DNA of 64,000 nucleotides from Rana temporaria (taxonomy: Eukaryota > Chordata > Amphibia > Anura > Ranidae), in NCBI RefSeq assembly GCF_905171775.1, contig NC_053490.1, positions 31,298,063 through 31,362,062 on the forward strand, read 5' to 3'. A program made the translations under genes and the position numbers. A model generated the notes under the pieces. It saw nothing but the letters and a program-made list of their open reading frames with translations. It had not been told where the DNA came from and searched no databases. This document shows, piece after piece, positions 10,701-22,398 of the stretch; the stretch's first letter is position 1, and each line of letters opens with the position of its first letter.

Positions 10701-12343
10701 TCTGCAGGATAAATATGAGGGATGAAGTAATGATTTCTGCTTATAAGTATTTTTCAGGTCCAAGAAGCTTCTGGAAGTTTCTGTACATAGAGAGCAGGTG
10801 TATATAGACAGCTGTACACATGGATATACGAGTCTAAGAAGGTTTAAAGTATCATAGGCTATTTCATTGTTTCTTCTTCCTCCAGTCTTTAATGAGGAAG
10901 AAGGGGGGGATAAATAAATGTAAAAGTGACAGTTTTTCGAACTGATAACACTAATCTTTCTAATTCTAATCAAGTTTGTGCCTTTCTTTGATAGAATTTG
11001 AATCGGCAAGCAGCAGTCTGGTGAAGTAGGTTCCCATCTTAGATGAAGAACCTCCCAATGGTCCCAGGTATTACAGGAGATGGTGACTGGGTCGTTTGTA
11101 AAGAAACTTGATGGATGAGACCACGCCAGCCACTGCAAGAAGCGGCTCCTCCACATCAAAGAAATGAGTAGTATCTTCGTTTATTTTGTATTTGTTTGTT
11201 TAGTAAATTTTAGCAGAGGTAACGATGAAATACATCCCAAGTTATTATTTAAAGTCTATTCTATGACTAATTAAGAAATTGAATGGGATGGATTGCGGGG
11301 TCTGTTCTGAGTCTCCACCGAGCTTTAGTGCCCAGCGATGACAGCGGTACATGCTATTTATGACGTTATGATTGGTATGAGGATTATTGACAAACTAGTG
11401 AAGACTCCGGACAGACACTTGGCAATAGAATTTAATGAGATGTCTTTAGAGGGTAGAATTGTTTTTCGTTTTTATGTCTCTGCCTCTTGTTGGTTGGGTA
11501 TCTATAGCTTATAAGGTAATTTAAGAGGTTCATGTGTGGTGGTGAAGCTGTCCCAGCATCCTGTATCGTGGCCGATCACGAGGATCTGATGGCACAAGAG
11601 AAAATAGGAATGGCAGGGGCGGCTAGAAGGCACCAACCCCGACCAGGTCTGGGCATGGCTTCCTGCATGTACAAGGTGGGGGGGCTTGAGCTTATGATAC
11701 GATTGAACAATTCACACCTATTGAGGATGGAATGTTTCATGTGACTGTTGAAGCTACAATGAAGTTCTCACGGTCCAAGGGCGATTTCTGGGAATTTACA
11801 AGTAAAGATTGTTATACCTGGATCGGGGATACTGGGGATTGGAGTTCAGGCCCATATGGATAATGTTTGGGTCCCTGCAAGGCAGAGCCAGAGCTGTAGC
11901 TAAGTGAAGGTTGGGAGTCCTTTGAAGGGTCTGGGAATCTTTGGGGATTTAATTTTTATTTTACAGCGGATCGTGGTTGATGGAAATGGGAATATATATA
12001 TACTCATGTCGTTTATTTCTATTCTTTCTATGTCGTGATGAGGCGCTCCTGTTGCCTGATTGGACGCGTGACCAGAGCCGGAGCAGATGACCACATCTTC
12101 CTTGATGAGACGCCCCGAAGCCGGACCCACGTACAAGACACAGAGGACCCCAGACCGATCTGCGATTACTACAGCTCACCAAGTTGTGCCCTCCTTATAA
12201 GTCATGTCTCCTGAAGAACAGAGTCTACATGTCAAGTCGTGTTTTCCTTTTTATGGACTGTAAAGACTGATTTAGTTTCTAGGTGTAAGAAGACTATCAA
12301 GATTGGAAGGACAAGTGGGAGCAATATGACAAAAAGGGAGGAC
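7524..12343 (+). other. Non-coding interior of the LTR retrotransposon
   Basis: The left part (about 7630-9500) is strongly G+T-rich on the plus strand, with a (GT)n tract at 7697-7728 and a diverged duplication around 7965-8120 (TGGCTTCTCTG...CCATGTG). Because C is rare on this strand, minus-strand frames stay open (7767-9056) and read Pro/Thr/Gln-rich; they are not convincing proteins. After the left LTR the sequence TTAATTGGCGGGCC could be a primer-binding site, but I cannot match it to a particular tRNA. Confidence 0.6.
12331..12342 (+). promoter_or_regulatory. Polypurine tract
   Basis: AAAAAGGGAGGA lies directly before the 3' LTR, where plus-strand DNA synthesis of LTR elements is primed. 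It sets the element's orientation as plus. Confidence 0.75.
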
Positions 12344-13228
12344 TGTGGTGGAAATTTGAAGATGTATTTAATATGTATTGTCATAATGGCACCCAGTCTT
12401 AGTACTGTCACAACCCGCTCTAAATAGAACTGACTGGGGCAGTCTGAGGCTGGTTGAATCTCGTCTGGTAGTAGAAAATGTCTTGAGGTTGGAATGTGAT
12501 GTTTGCGGCGTGGACATATGTCCGCCCCCACAAGGGGCCCTCTGTGCATTTAGCACAGACGATCGTTGGGGAGGGGATGCGCTCACTTCGCGGGCACACT
12601 AGTGGTTATGGACAGATGTGCGCTCTTATCTGGGTCTTGTCTGATCAGCAGGGCTTGCGATTCGTGGCGTACGCCTGTGGATAACTTCCTTTCCACCTTA
12701 ATAAGGGTATAATCTGGATATGCATTATTCTATGGAATGGCGCAGATTAGGATTCTATCAGGCGATTAATATGAGAGCTTATGATCGGTTAGAGGCAGGG
12801 GGGGCACTCCCTGCCACGCCCATAAGCCTTTAGCAGCATTGTATGTACTTCTATGCATTGTATTGTATCCATTGTATTATATTCTATTCATGTATTCTAT
12901 GGGACTTCCTGTTAGAAGGAACGTCCTTATATGGTGTTAGCTGTGTCAGTGGAACATCATGTGTTAACCACTCCCATGAGGGAGGTGTTTAATGGGTGCA
13001 GTGAGCACTTCCTGTTTTGGGTAAATAAAAGGTGCTTGGCTGAGCCTTTGGGCAGTCATGCTGGCAGAATGATATGAGAACAGGCTGGTGATGGTGTCTC
13101 TTTGTATGAATGGCAGAGAATGATGGTGAGTGAATCTATTTAGCTTAATTATGGATTATTTCATTAAGATGAATGAGACACAGAATATCTGTCTGTCTGC
13201 TTTGCAAACAGCCAGAATTTCTGATACA
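12344..13228 (+). repeat. 3' LTR (885 bp)
   Basis: Same length as the 5' LTR, with a single mismatch at 12514. It ends CA and is followed by GAAC, the target duplication. Near-identity of LTRs implies a very recent insertion or a recent gene conversion. Confidence 0.93.
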
Positions 13229-14250
13229 GAACCTAGTTCCTCTATGGTTTCCTCTGACATCTTTCACCCAATATGGCCCCAAGGCTTTACCAGGTCAATA
13301 TCACTGGACGGGATGCTTATGACATCATTGACCCACTATGGCCCCAAGACTATATCAGGTCAATGGCATTGGGGCAGGGATGCTCATGACATCATTGATC
13401 TAAAATTGCCCCAAGGCCATATTAAGTCGATGAGATTGGGGCAGGAATGCTCATGACATCATTGACCCAATATGGCCCCAAGGCTATATCAGGTCAATGG
13501 CATTGGGTCGCAGATGCAGACAGGTGCAGTCTACTTTCCTCACTGCAAGTGGCGCTTGTTCACAGCAGCAAAGCAGGTGGAGGAGGAAGTCGAAAGGAAC
13601 CTAGTTCCTCTATGGTTTCCTCAGACATCTTTCACCCAATATGGCCCCAAGGCTATATCAGGTCAATAACACTGGACAGGATGCTTGTGACATTATTGAC
13701 CCAATATGGCCCCAAGAATATATCAGGTAAATGGCATTGAGGCAGGGATGCTCATGACATCATTCACCTAATATTGCCCCAAGGCCATATCAAGTCAATG
13801 ACATTGGGGCAGGGACGCTCATGATGTCATAGACTTTATATGGCCCCAAGGCTATATCAGGTCAATATCACTGGACGGGATGCTTATGACATCATTGACC
13901 CAATAGGGCCCCAAGGCTATATCAGGTCAATGGCATTGAGTCATGGATGCTCATGATGTCATAGACTTTATATGGCCCCAAGGCTATATAAGGTCAATAT
14001 CACTGGACGGGATGCTCATGACATCATTGACCCAATATGTCCCCAAGACTATATCAGGTCAATGGCATTGGGGCAGGGATGCTTATGACATCATTGACCT
14101 AATATTGCCCCAAGGCCATATCAAGTCAATGACATTGGGGCTGTGATGTAGACAGGTGCAGTTCACTTTCTCCACTGCTGGTGGCCTCATTCACAGCGGC
14201 AATGCAGGTGAAGGAGGAAGTCGTGAGGATTCCTCTATGGTTTTCCCAGT
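13229..14250. repeat. 67-bp satellite with higher-order modules
   Basis: Units of the type GGGATGCTCATGACATCATTGACC...GGTCAATGGCATTGGGGCA occur at 13311, 13378, 13445 and onward, an exact spacing of 67 bases, to about 14140. Two copies of a longer module (CAGACAGGTGCAG...GGAGGAAGTC...CCTCTATGG) interrupt the array at about 13505-13640 and 14125-14245; a third is split by the LTR element. Open frames of 97-108 codons follow the repeat and are not genes. Confidence 0.9.
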
Positions 14251-14680
14251 CACATAGAGGCAGCTATCTGATTGGATGCCGGCATCCCATGAGACTTTTA
14301 CCGCCATCTTGGGTCAGGCAGAGTCTATTAAGGCCCTGGCTCCCAGGTTTGGCACGCATTTTGCTGGTGGAGTGAAGAGTAAGGAAAGGTCACCCATCTG
14401 TCAGGGACAGTGTATAGCATCAGGCAAAGGTTTCCAGAGGAGTAGGGAAAGTGCAGGGGCACGTCATTCTTCCTGGGAGCATCCCCATTTGGGTGCAGAA
14501 TGGCCAGGTTACATTCCACTCTTTGAGACAGACGCTATTAACACCTGTAGTCCACTAATCTACTGTTGTATTGTTGTTACAACTTGTGAGTTCTCCTGGT
14601 TGGGTTGCTTTCCCGCCAGGCTTGTTTGTTTTTGCTGGACTTTGTAATGATATATTCTTGAAATTGCACCTGGACTCTGT
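14251..14680. other. No recognisable feature
   Basis: Single-copy-looking sequence between the satellite and an M1 element. Contains AT-poor and AT-rich blocks but no repeat or gene that I can defend. Confidence 0.4.
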
Positions 14681-15414
14681 GGGGCAGATTCAGGTAGGGA
14701 GCGCGTAACTCTGTGCGGGCGTAGCGTATCCTATTTACGTTACGCCTCTGCAACTTTGACAGGCAAGTGCATTATTCACAAAGCACTTGCTCCGTAAGTT
14801 GCGGTGGCGTAGCGTAAATTGGCCGGCGTAAGCCCGCCTAATTCAAATGTGTAAGATTTGGGCGTGTTTTATGTAAAATCATCGTGACCCCACATAAATG
14901 ACGCTTTATGGCGCATGCGCCGTCCATATAAGTATACCAGTGCGCATGCTCCAAATTAACCCGCAAAAAGCCAATGCTTTCGACGTGAACGTAAATTACG
15001 TCCAGCCCTATTCGCGAACGACTTACGCAAACGACGTAATAAACGGAAAATTCGACGCTGGCCCGACGTCCATACTTAACATTGGATGCGCCTCATATAG
15101 CAGGGGTAACTTTACGCCGGAAAAAGCCTTACGTAAACGGCGTATCTGTACTGCGACGGCCGGGCATACGTTAGTGAATAGGCGTATCTAGCTGATTTAC
15201 ATATTCTAGGCGTAAATCAGCGTACACGCCCCTAGCGCCCAGCGTAAATATACTGTTAAGATACGACGGCGTAGGAGACTTATGCTGGTCGTATCTTAGC
15301 AACATTTAAGCGTATCTCATTTGAGCATACGCATAAAGTTGCGACGGCGTTGATTCGGACTTACGACGGCGTATCTACTGATACGCCCGTCGTAAGTCTT
15401 TATGAATCCGGCCC
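14681..15414. mobile_element. M1 family MITE
   Basis: Ends GGGGCAGATTCA and TGAATCCGGCCC, flanked by the 3-bp duplication TGT (14678-14680 and 15415-15417). Subterminal GTTACGC and ACGACGGCGTATC hairpins match the other M1 copies. Non-coding. Confidence 0.88.
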
Positions 15415-15451
15415 TGTGTGTTTTCTGCCCGTCGCATTACGCTGCACCTAC

Positions 15452-15605
15452 CCAAAGGGATGCTCATGACATCATTAACCTAATATATCTCCAAGGCCAT
15501 ATCAGGTCATTGACATTGCATAGGAAGCTTATGACATCATTGATCTAACATGGCCCCAAAGCTATATCAGTTCAATGAAATTGGGGCAGGGATGCTCATG
15601 GCATT
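15452..15605. repeat. 67-bp satellite, outlying copies
   Basis: About two units (GGGATGCTCATGACATCATTAACC...; GGAAGCTTATGACATCATTGATC...) of the same satellite as 13229-14250, displaced by the intervening 1.2 kb and more diverged. Confidence 0.85.
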
Positions 15606-16115
15606 ACTTACTTAAAATAAACATCATATAAACAATATCAAAATATAAATGGCAAATCATGTACAGAAAATGTGTATTTGGTGAAGATACACTATAGTTT
15701 GTACATGCAACCAGCAGCAAAGGCTGACAATCAATATGGTATTACACAGACACGAAAGAAGTTGCATATCACAGAGGCATTTGATAAGCTCTGGATCCAA
15801 GTGTTGGAAGGAAATAATACAGAAACATTATTGGGAATTTGTAGACAGGATGATGAAGTATCAAACACTACTTAGTAGCCCCACAGATATGCCGCTGATG
15901 GACAAAGGGATTAAGTGGCATTAAAAACGAACGTGTGGAAGAATTCCGAAATCAATATCAGTGATTGAGGGCAGCTGTGATGTCTTGTTTGCAGATACAG
16001 AAAATGCTGAGGGAACCAGTATTGCATCTAGACTGCCACCTACACCGTATTTCACGTGGACATTACTATACATTTTAACAATAAATAGATACAAATAAAT
16101 AGCCTATTAAAACAT
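15606..16115. other. No recognisable feature
   Basis: AT-rich sequence with chance open frames only (67 codons at 15672-15875). No repeat structure found. Confidence 0.4.
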
Positions 16116-16118
16116 AAA

Positions 16119-16862
16119 GGCCCAGATCCACAAAGAAATTACGCAGGCGTATCTATTGATACGCCGCGTAATTTCTACGATGCCCCGTCGTATCTTTGTT
16201 TTGTATCCACAAAACAAGATACGACTGAATGTGGGCTCGATCCGACTGGCGTACGTCTTAGTACGCCGTCGGATCTTAGGTGCATATTTCCGCTGGCCGC
16301 TAGGTGGTGCTTCTGTTGATTTCCGCGTAGAATATGCAAATGAGCTAGATACTGCGATCCACAAACGTACGTCCGCCTGGTGCATTTTTTTACGTAGTTT
16401 TCGTAAGGTTTTTTTTCGGCGTAGCGTTACCCCTGGGTCTATGAGGCGTATACAATGTTAGGTATGGACGTCGAGACAGCGTCGAATTTTCCGTCGTTTA
16501 CGTTGTTTGCGTAAAACATTCGCTAATAGGGCTTTGCGTAGAATTACTTTCACGTCAAAAGCATTGGCTTTCTGCGGGTTAATTTGGAGCATGCGCACTG
16601 GGATACCCCCACGGACGGCGCATGCGCCGTTAAAAAAAAACGTCATTTACGTGGGGTCAAGTAGAATTAACATAAAACACGCCCACATCTTTGTCATTTG
16701 AATTCTGCGCCCTTACGCCGACACATTTACGCTACGCCGCCGTAACTTTAGACGCAAGTGCTTTGTGAATACAGCACTTGCCTCTTAAAGTAGCGGCGGC
16801 GTAGCGTAACTACGATACGCTACGCCTGTTTAAAATTACGCCGATCTATGTGGATCTGGCCC
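16119..16862. mobile_element. M1 family MITE
   Basis: Ends GGCCCAGATCCAC and GTGGATCTGGCCC, flanked by AAA on both sides (16116-16118, 16863-16865). Hairpin ACGCAGGCGTATC/GATACGCCGCGT lies next to the left end. Related to the copy at 22399 in its ends (GATC instead of GATTC). Confidence 0.88.
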
Positions 16863-17620
16863 AAAATGCCCAAACCAGGTTTTGCTACAGTATTTAGCTT
16901 AATTCCAGAGATGTCCCCAGTCTCATGGCCAAAGTCATTCAACCCACTCCCTATGAGCCCAGGTTGTCCTTGTGACTGAACATTGAAAGAAGAAGCAGTA
17001 CCGTGATGAGCTCATATCTCTTTCACTCTGCTCTCTCCCCTATCAGCATGGTTCTTCTCGGTACACAAACTGATTAGCTCCTCCTGATTCGTCCTCCCAC
17101 ACTCCATGCAATATGCTGATGTCAGGACAAATGTAGGTATACTTACACTGCTTGTATTTAAAAATACCATGCAATGATGCATTAATTATTACCTGCCTTT
17201 TGGACTACAGAATTTTGTCTATCCCTCACCCCTCTCTGGCCATCTTCATATTCTTACATTTATTTATTTTCTAGCAAAACAGTGCTGCTTCCTTGACTCC
17301 CAATGTCCTGCCTGCACACTGTATGGGAAAGGGGTCTTGGGAGATGTAGTTCTGGGGGTGTGCATACATCAATAGAAACTAGGCTCATATTAGGTATCTC
17401 TGCAATAATTTTACAAGTCTTGTGATGATGTCACCATCAGTAATAAAATCTGTTTCTCACAACTAGAGGAACAAAGTAAAGCAATGAAGAATATTGCTGG
17501 AATGTGATTTGGGGGGGGGGGGGTTAAGGGGTTCAGATGAACATACCCTTTACCCTTTATCCTTTTTGTTGTCACTGATGTAAACCTATGCTGGTGGCAG
17601 CACTGTCTTGTAAACTAGAC
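16863..17620. other. No recognisable feature
   Basis: Contains a G-run of 13-14 bases near 17511 but no terminal repeats or gene. Confidence 0.4.
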
Positions 17621-17628
17621 ATGGAAGG

Positions 17629-18141
17629 CAGGCATGTACTGGCCATTGGGACTACAGGGAGTCTCCCGGTGGGCCGATGGCTCAGAGGGCCGGTTTCGGT
17701 GACAGCCTGTTAAAGTAATAGCTGCGCGGCCTATTAATTGTAGCACCGCTGTACTGCCTATAAGAGAAATAAAGTAGAACGGTTAATGGCCAGTGAATGG
17801 GGGGGGGGGGGGCTTGGGTGGCCATCGAGGTTGGCTGGCCGGGGGGAGCGTGTTTGTCCGGGTGGCTGGTATAGGAGAGACCTGTCATTCGCACTGCCCA
17901 TCACCTCACTTCATAGTGCGCAACCCAGGTCAGCCTCAGCGCCGCTGCATTGCTGAAAGGCAAGGCAGCCAATGGCTATGCAGCAATGTCGGTTTCTGAA
18001 CTTCCAGCCAATGAGGCTGTAGCAATGTTCCTGCATGTTGTTAGCCCTCCTGCTTCACTTGTTTTTGTGCGTGTTTGCAAAAGTAAGGTGGGCTGGTCTG
18101 GATGAAGTCCAGGGCCAAATTTTTGTCCCAGTCCAGCCCTG
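17629..18141. mobile_element. hAT-type non-autonomous element
   Basis: Exact 8-bp duplication ATGGAAGG at 17621-17628 and 18142-18149. Ends CAGGCATGTACTGG and CCAGTCCAGCCCTG are degenerate inverted repeats. The element carries a second G-run near 17800. No transposase. Confidence 0.85.
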
Positions 18142-18278
18142 ATGGAAGGTGTAAGTGGGTAGAGTGGAGGGAGATCAGCATCCAACTTGGCAGAATAGAA
18201 CCTGCAAATGACAAGCTTCTCATCAATTCTGGGTTAAACATTGATCAGCCTTAAAGGAGTTCAAAGGTGACACTCGGG

Positions 18279-19012
18279 CAGTGTTGCCAACCTACCAGAT
18301 TGAAATTTACTGTCACGACACCCGAAATTTACTGGCGCAGCCACGTTTTTACTGGCATTTCACAAAAGTTACTAAATTACATTTTTAGGTGCAAATTTCA
18401 GTATTTAGGCTACAAACAAGTACGTTATAAAATAAATATATATTAAATAGCAATGTGATTTAAGGTAGATATTAAGGTAAAATTTTTTTTTGTTATTTTC
18501 GATATAATAAGGGCAAATTATTTAGTCACATCACCTCCTGCCTCCATCCCCCTCTGCCACCAACACCCCCTGCCTTCACCCCCCCTCTGCGGTGCCACAA
18601 TCTCCCCCTGCCTCCAATCTCCCCCAGGCCCCCTGCCTCAAATCAACCCCTGCCTCCATCGTCCTCTGCCTCCATCCCCCTCTGCGGTGCCACCAACAAC
18701 CCCTGTCTCCATCCCCCACCCTCTGCTGTGCCACCATCCCCCTCTGCGGTGCCACCAACACCTCCTGCTTCCAATCTCCCCCTGCCTCCAATCTCCCCCT
18801 GCCTCCATCCCCCTCTGCAGTGCCACCGCAGACACCATCACCCCCTACCTCCAATCACCCCCTGCCTCCAATCTCCATGTGCAGTTCCAAGACGAACCGA
18901 TCTCGGCTATTTTTACTGGCACATTCCCGCAACCACGGACATTTATGAACGGGGGAAAAAAGTGCCAATTTTTACGAACTTTCCGTAAAAATACGGACGG
19001 TTGGCAACACTG
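18279..19012. mobile_element. hAT-like element with CAGTGTTGCCAACC ends
   Basis: The 14-bp ends CAGTGTTGCCAACC and GGTTGGCAACACTG are perfect inverted repeats. I find no matching 8-bp duplication, so the insertion is old or recombined. The middle is a C-rich tandem array (18540-18880). The right end abuts a hAT transposase remnant. Confidence 0.65.
18540..18880. repeat. C-rich minisatellite
   Basis: Imperfect repeats of CCCCTGCCTCCATC and CCCTCTGCGGTGCCACCA. All frames are open for long stretches, giving Pro/Ser-rich frames on plus and Gly-rich frames on minus that are not genes. Confidence 0.85.
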
Positions 19013-19278
19013 CAAAGAAACTGTCCCTTACCTCATAAGCATAGTAGCTAACCTTGGCTACATTTGCGAGAAATTATTTTCAAGGATGAAGCACACCAAG
19101 GGCAAAAGTTTGATTACTTAGATAGGTGCATTACCAATATCAGTGATCATTCACTTGTGATCTGCCTGACTATTTCTGCTCATCAGCTATCCCTATTATT
19201 AGTGTATTTTATGTGTGGCCCAAGACCTTTTCTCTTCTTCCAATGTGGCCCAGGAAGGTCAAAACTTTGGTCACCCCT
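19013..19278 (+). pseudogene. hAT transposase C-terminal remnant and 3' end
   Basis: The plus strand translates to ...ANLGYICEKLFSRMKHTKGK, which resembles the conserved C-terminal dimerisation segment of Charlie-like hAT transposases (CEQLFS..K..K). The frame then breaks after LIT and continues in another frame (DYLDRCITNISDHSLVI). The end GGTCAAAACTTTGGTCACCCCTG looks like a hAT 3' terminus. Everything upstream is missing, so this is a truncated dead copy. Confidence 0.65.
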
Positions 19279-19314
19279 GGTCTAAATATTGGCTTGAGAA
19301 TAATGAATAAGAAC

Positions 19315-20467
19315 TAGGCATGTGCAATTTTTTAAGTTACGAATACGTTTTCAGTCAATTTTCGTTATTTTAGTTGATTCGTTAACATACGAATGAACAA
19401 ACGGTTTAGCGCAATTAATAACGAATAACGATATTTTCAAAATAACGAATATGAAAAACAACGAAGATACGAAAGATGAAAGAAACGAAAACATAGAAAC
19501 AACGAAAATACCGAACCCAAAAAAAAAAAAAATACGAAAAACAAAATGAATGAAAATGCAAACTTACTAATATTCGAAGACCGAAAAGAAAACAACCGAA
19601 ATGCAGAACAAAGAATAAAAAACGAAAATCAAAACTAACGAAAAATAAATTACGAATCTTCGGAAAACGGAAATGAAAACAACGAAAATACAAAATAATG
19701 TAAATTAGCTTTCGTTAGTACTGAAATATTTCTGGACATTGACCAATAGCCACTGAGCGCTGTCCCTTTCCTCTGAAGAGGTTTGTTCCTTCCCCCAATG
19801 AGCTTCTTTCTCATTACCTCCTGGCTCATTGTGTCTTTTTCTGTGTTAGACTGCAGTGCATCTAATTTCTAGATTTGTATTTGTAATATCTGACATATTT
19901 TAGTTTTCTTCTACGTCAGACTTCATTCTAGACAGGGTGTGTGTGCTAACTAAGACAGTCAAGTCAATCACAGTAAAGTACGAATTACAAAATTACGACG
20001 AGTAGTGTGTCGAGTAAAATGTATTCTAACAGAATTACGAATACAATAAAATCTACAAAAGTAGGTTTTTACAATCAAAGGAAATTAGACACGAAAATAC
20101 GAATGATCATAAAGCAACGAAAATATATTTCTTACGAAAATACGAATGCGGCATGATGGGAAATATAATGTAAATACGAATAGCAAAACAACGAAAATTA
20201 AACTAACGTAAAAACGAAGAAGCAAATAAAATCATTTTAAAAATACGAACGCGGCAGAATACAAAATATAACGAAAATACGAATCTCGATTCAACGAAAA
20301 ATAAACTAACAGAAAAAAACGGAAACGGAAAAAAGAGTGTTACGAAAATACTAAAGAGTACGAATACGATAACTAACGTCTTACGAAATTACGACTCGTT
20401 ACGAATCACGATAAACTAACAGAAACTAAACAGAAATAAACGAAATTTTTTGCTGTGCACATGTCTA
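19315..20467. mobile_element. hAT-type element made of ACGAAAATACGAAT-like repeats
   Basis: Exact 8-bp duplication ATAAGAAC at 19307-19314 and 20468-20475. Ends TAGGCATGTGCA and TGCACATGTCTA are inverted. The interior is built largely from short variants of ACGAAAATACGAAT, with only a central part (19725-19960) free of them. Non-coding. The element at 40158 shares the same ends. Confidence 0.88.
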
Positions 20468-20787
20468 ATAAGAACATGAGGTAGCTTGTGGCTCTCAGAA
20501 GATGTAGTTCAACCTTGCTCTCTCTCTACCACCTCTCTAAACAAATGTTTGTTTTGTTTAGTTTCAGATGAATCCTATCATTGAAGAATTTCATTCGTCA
20601 TATTCGTCATGCTGACCCGATTCCTTTTTGGAATTCGTTTTGTATCTTCAGCATTCGCTTCGTATATTTGGATTGGAAAAATGTTGCAGTTTTTCCAGAA
20701 GATTGTTATATATTCAATATGATATCAAATTGGATGGATTCAAATCGAAAGGATTCAATATTTTCAGATGCTAGCCCAACCCACTAA

Positions 20788-21173
20788 GGCCCTGTACACA
20801 CGATCAGTCCAAACTGATGAAAACAGACTGAAGGTCCGTTTCTTTGGTCCAAACTGATGGTGTGTAGGCGCCATCAGTGAGTTATCCTTCGGTCCAAAAA
20901 AATAGAACTTGCTTTAAAATTGAACTGATGAACTGATAACCGATAGGTCAAAACCGATGGTTAGTACGCAAAAGCATCGGTTAAAAACCGGCGCATGCTT
21001 GGAAGCATTTAACTTCGATTTTTTTTCAGCACGTTGTTGTGTTTTACGTCACAGCGTTTTTTAACTGATGGTGTGTAGGCACATCAGACCATCAGTCTGC
21101 TTCATCGGTTAACCGATGAGAACGGTCCTTCAGTCCGTTTTCATCAGTTTGGACTGATCGTGTTTACAAGGCC
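20788..21173. mobile_element. M2 family palindromic MITE
   Basis: Ends GGCCCTGTACACACGATCAGT and its near-inverse, flanked by TAA on both sides (20785-20787, 21174-21176). Arms carry ACTGATGAAAACAGACTGAAGG and the inverse. Non-coding. Confidence 0.88.
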
Positions 21174-22395
21174 TAAGGGAAATGATAAGAGCTAATTGGA
21201 CAATATTGACTGGCGCCATCCAAATTAACAAAAGGAATGAAATTTGGATCCATTCATTATCCAAATTCAAATTATTAAACAAATTAGAAAATGTAATTTA
21301 CTTCCCCATGGGCCAGAACTACTATCGCCTCACGTGACTTCACCGGAATAAAACCAATGCAGTGGTATAGTTTCCTCCTAATTTTTTTTCGGATTCGTTG
21401 ATATTCGTTACTATGTCCATTAGGAGATTCTTGTACATCCAAATCTCAGAAAATATAATTTTATTCCGAAAAGCAAATCCAAAAACGCACGTGTACATGT
21501 AGCTTTTCCCTCTCTTCGTAGGATCCCTTACAAGGTTTTTTCCTTTCTCCATCTGTAGATGTATCTATAAAAACCCTTCTCCAGCCTTTCCCCTAAAGGG
21601 GCCAGCAAGGCCACATTCAGTCGGCCTTTGTCACGTACTTAACTGGAGGCTGAGGTGATGAGAGGGCTCCCCTTGTGGCTAAGTGCAGAGTACCCCTGAA
21701 GGTGGTGACAGAGGGTGCTATGCCCAAAGATGCACAGTTTGCCTGATGGTTCCAGATGGGAAGACACTAGAAAGCAGAGAAGTAGCCAAGGCAGATAATT
21801 CTCTGTTATCTTGACTGAAAGATAGAGCAGGAAGCAAAGTCAGAAGCCAGGCCGAGGGTCAAACACAGGAGAACAACCAGGAGTTGAGGCAAGAGCAGGT
21901 CCGTGGAGCAAGCCGGGGTCAGAGATGGGAGAGAAGCCAGAACAAGTCAAGGGTAAACCGGGTCGGTAACGGGTAATCAAGCAGAAGCACAAAGCACAGG
22001 AACACAGGATACAACGGCTGACAATAATCCAGCAATTTGTGAGGAGCTGCTATCCTTATATAGATCAATGGATGCTGGCAATTAGGGTGCTTTGCATGCG
22101 CTGATGCGCCATCACGCACGAAGATTGGCCACTGCATGCAATGCACTAATGCGCATGTGCGAACGAGTGCAGCCATACTGGATATTGGCATTTTTTCCAG
22201 GTCCTCTATGAATTAGACTCAATGATTGCCCGCCAGCACCGGCGAGAAAGAATACAGGACAGAGCTCTGTCAATGTAAACAATACGGATCTCTGTCCTGT
22301 CAGTGGGGATGAGCTGGTTTTTGTTTCCCTGCAAAACAAGAAATAAAAACTGGTACATCCCTTAGTAAAAACACCTCACAGTATACAAATAAACA
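21174..22395. other. Unclassified dispersed DNA
   Basis: The section 21600-22200 is GC-richer and resembles a dispersed repeat (GGCAAGAGCAGGTCC..., GCGCTGATGCGCCATC...). I cannot find its ends or a coding frame. Confidence 0.35.
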
Positions 22396-22398
22396 CTA

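Larger units (their letters stand above)
6639..13228 (+). mobile_element. Full-length, very young LTR retrotransposon without coding genes
   Basis: Two direct repeats of exactly 885 bp (6639-7523 and 12344-13228) begin TG and end CA and are flanked by the 4-bp duplication GAAC (6635-6638, 13229-13232). A purine tract lies immediately before the right LTR. The 4.8-kb interior has no frame resembling gag, protease, reverse transcriptase, integrase or env; the longest frame is 162 codons, antisense and unrecognisable. It is a large non-autonomous derivative, presumably moved by proteins of another element. A 4-bp duplication fits several retrovirus-like and Ty3-like lineages, so the class is open. 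Confidence 0.93.

Noticed and set aside
10671..11159. 162-codon minus-strand frame inside the LTR element
   Set aside because: Antisense to the element, ordinary composition, no reverse transcriptase, protease, gag or env motif recognised.
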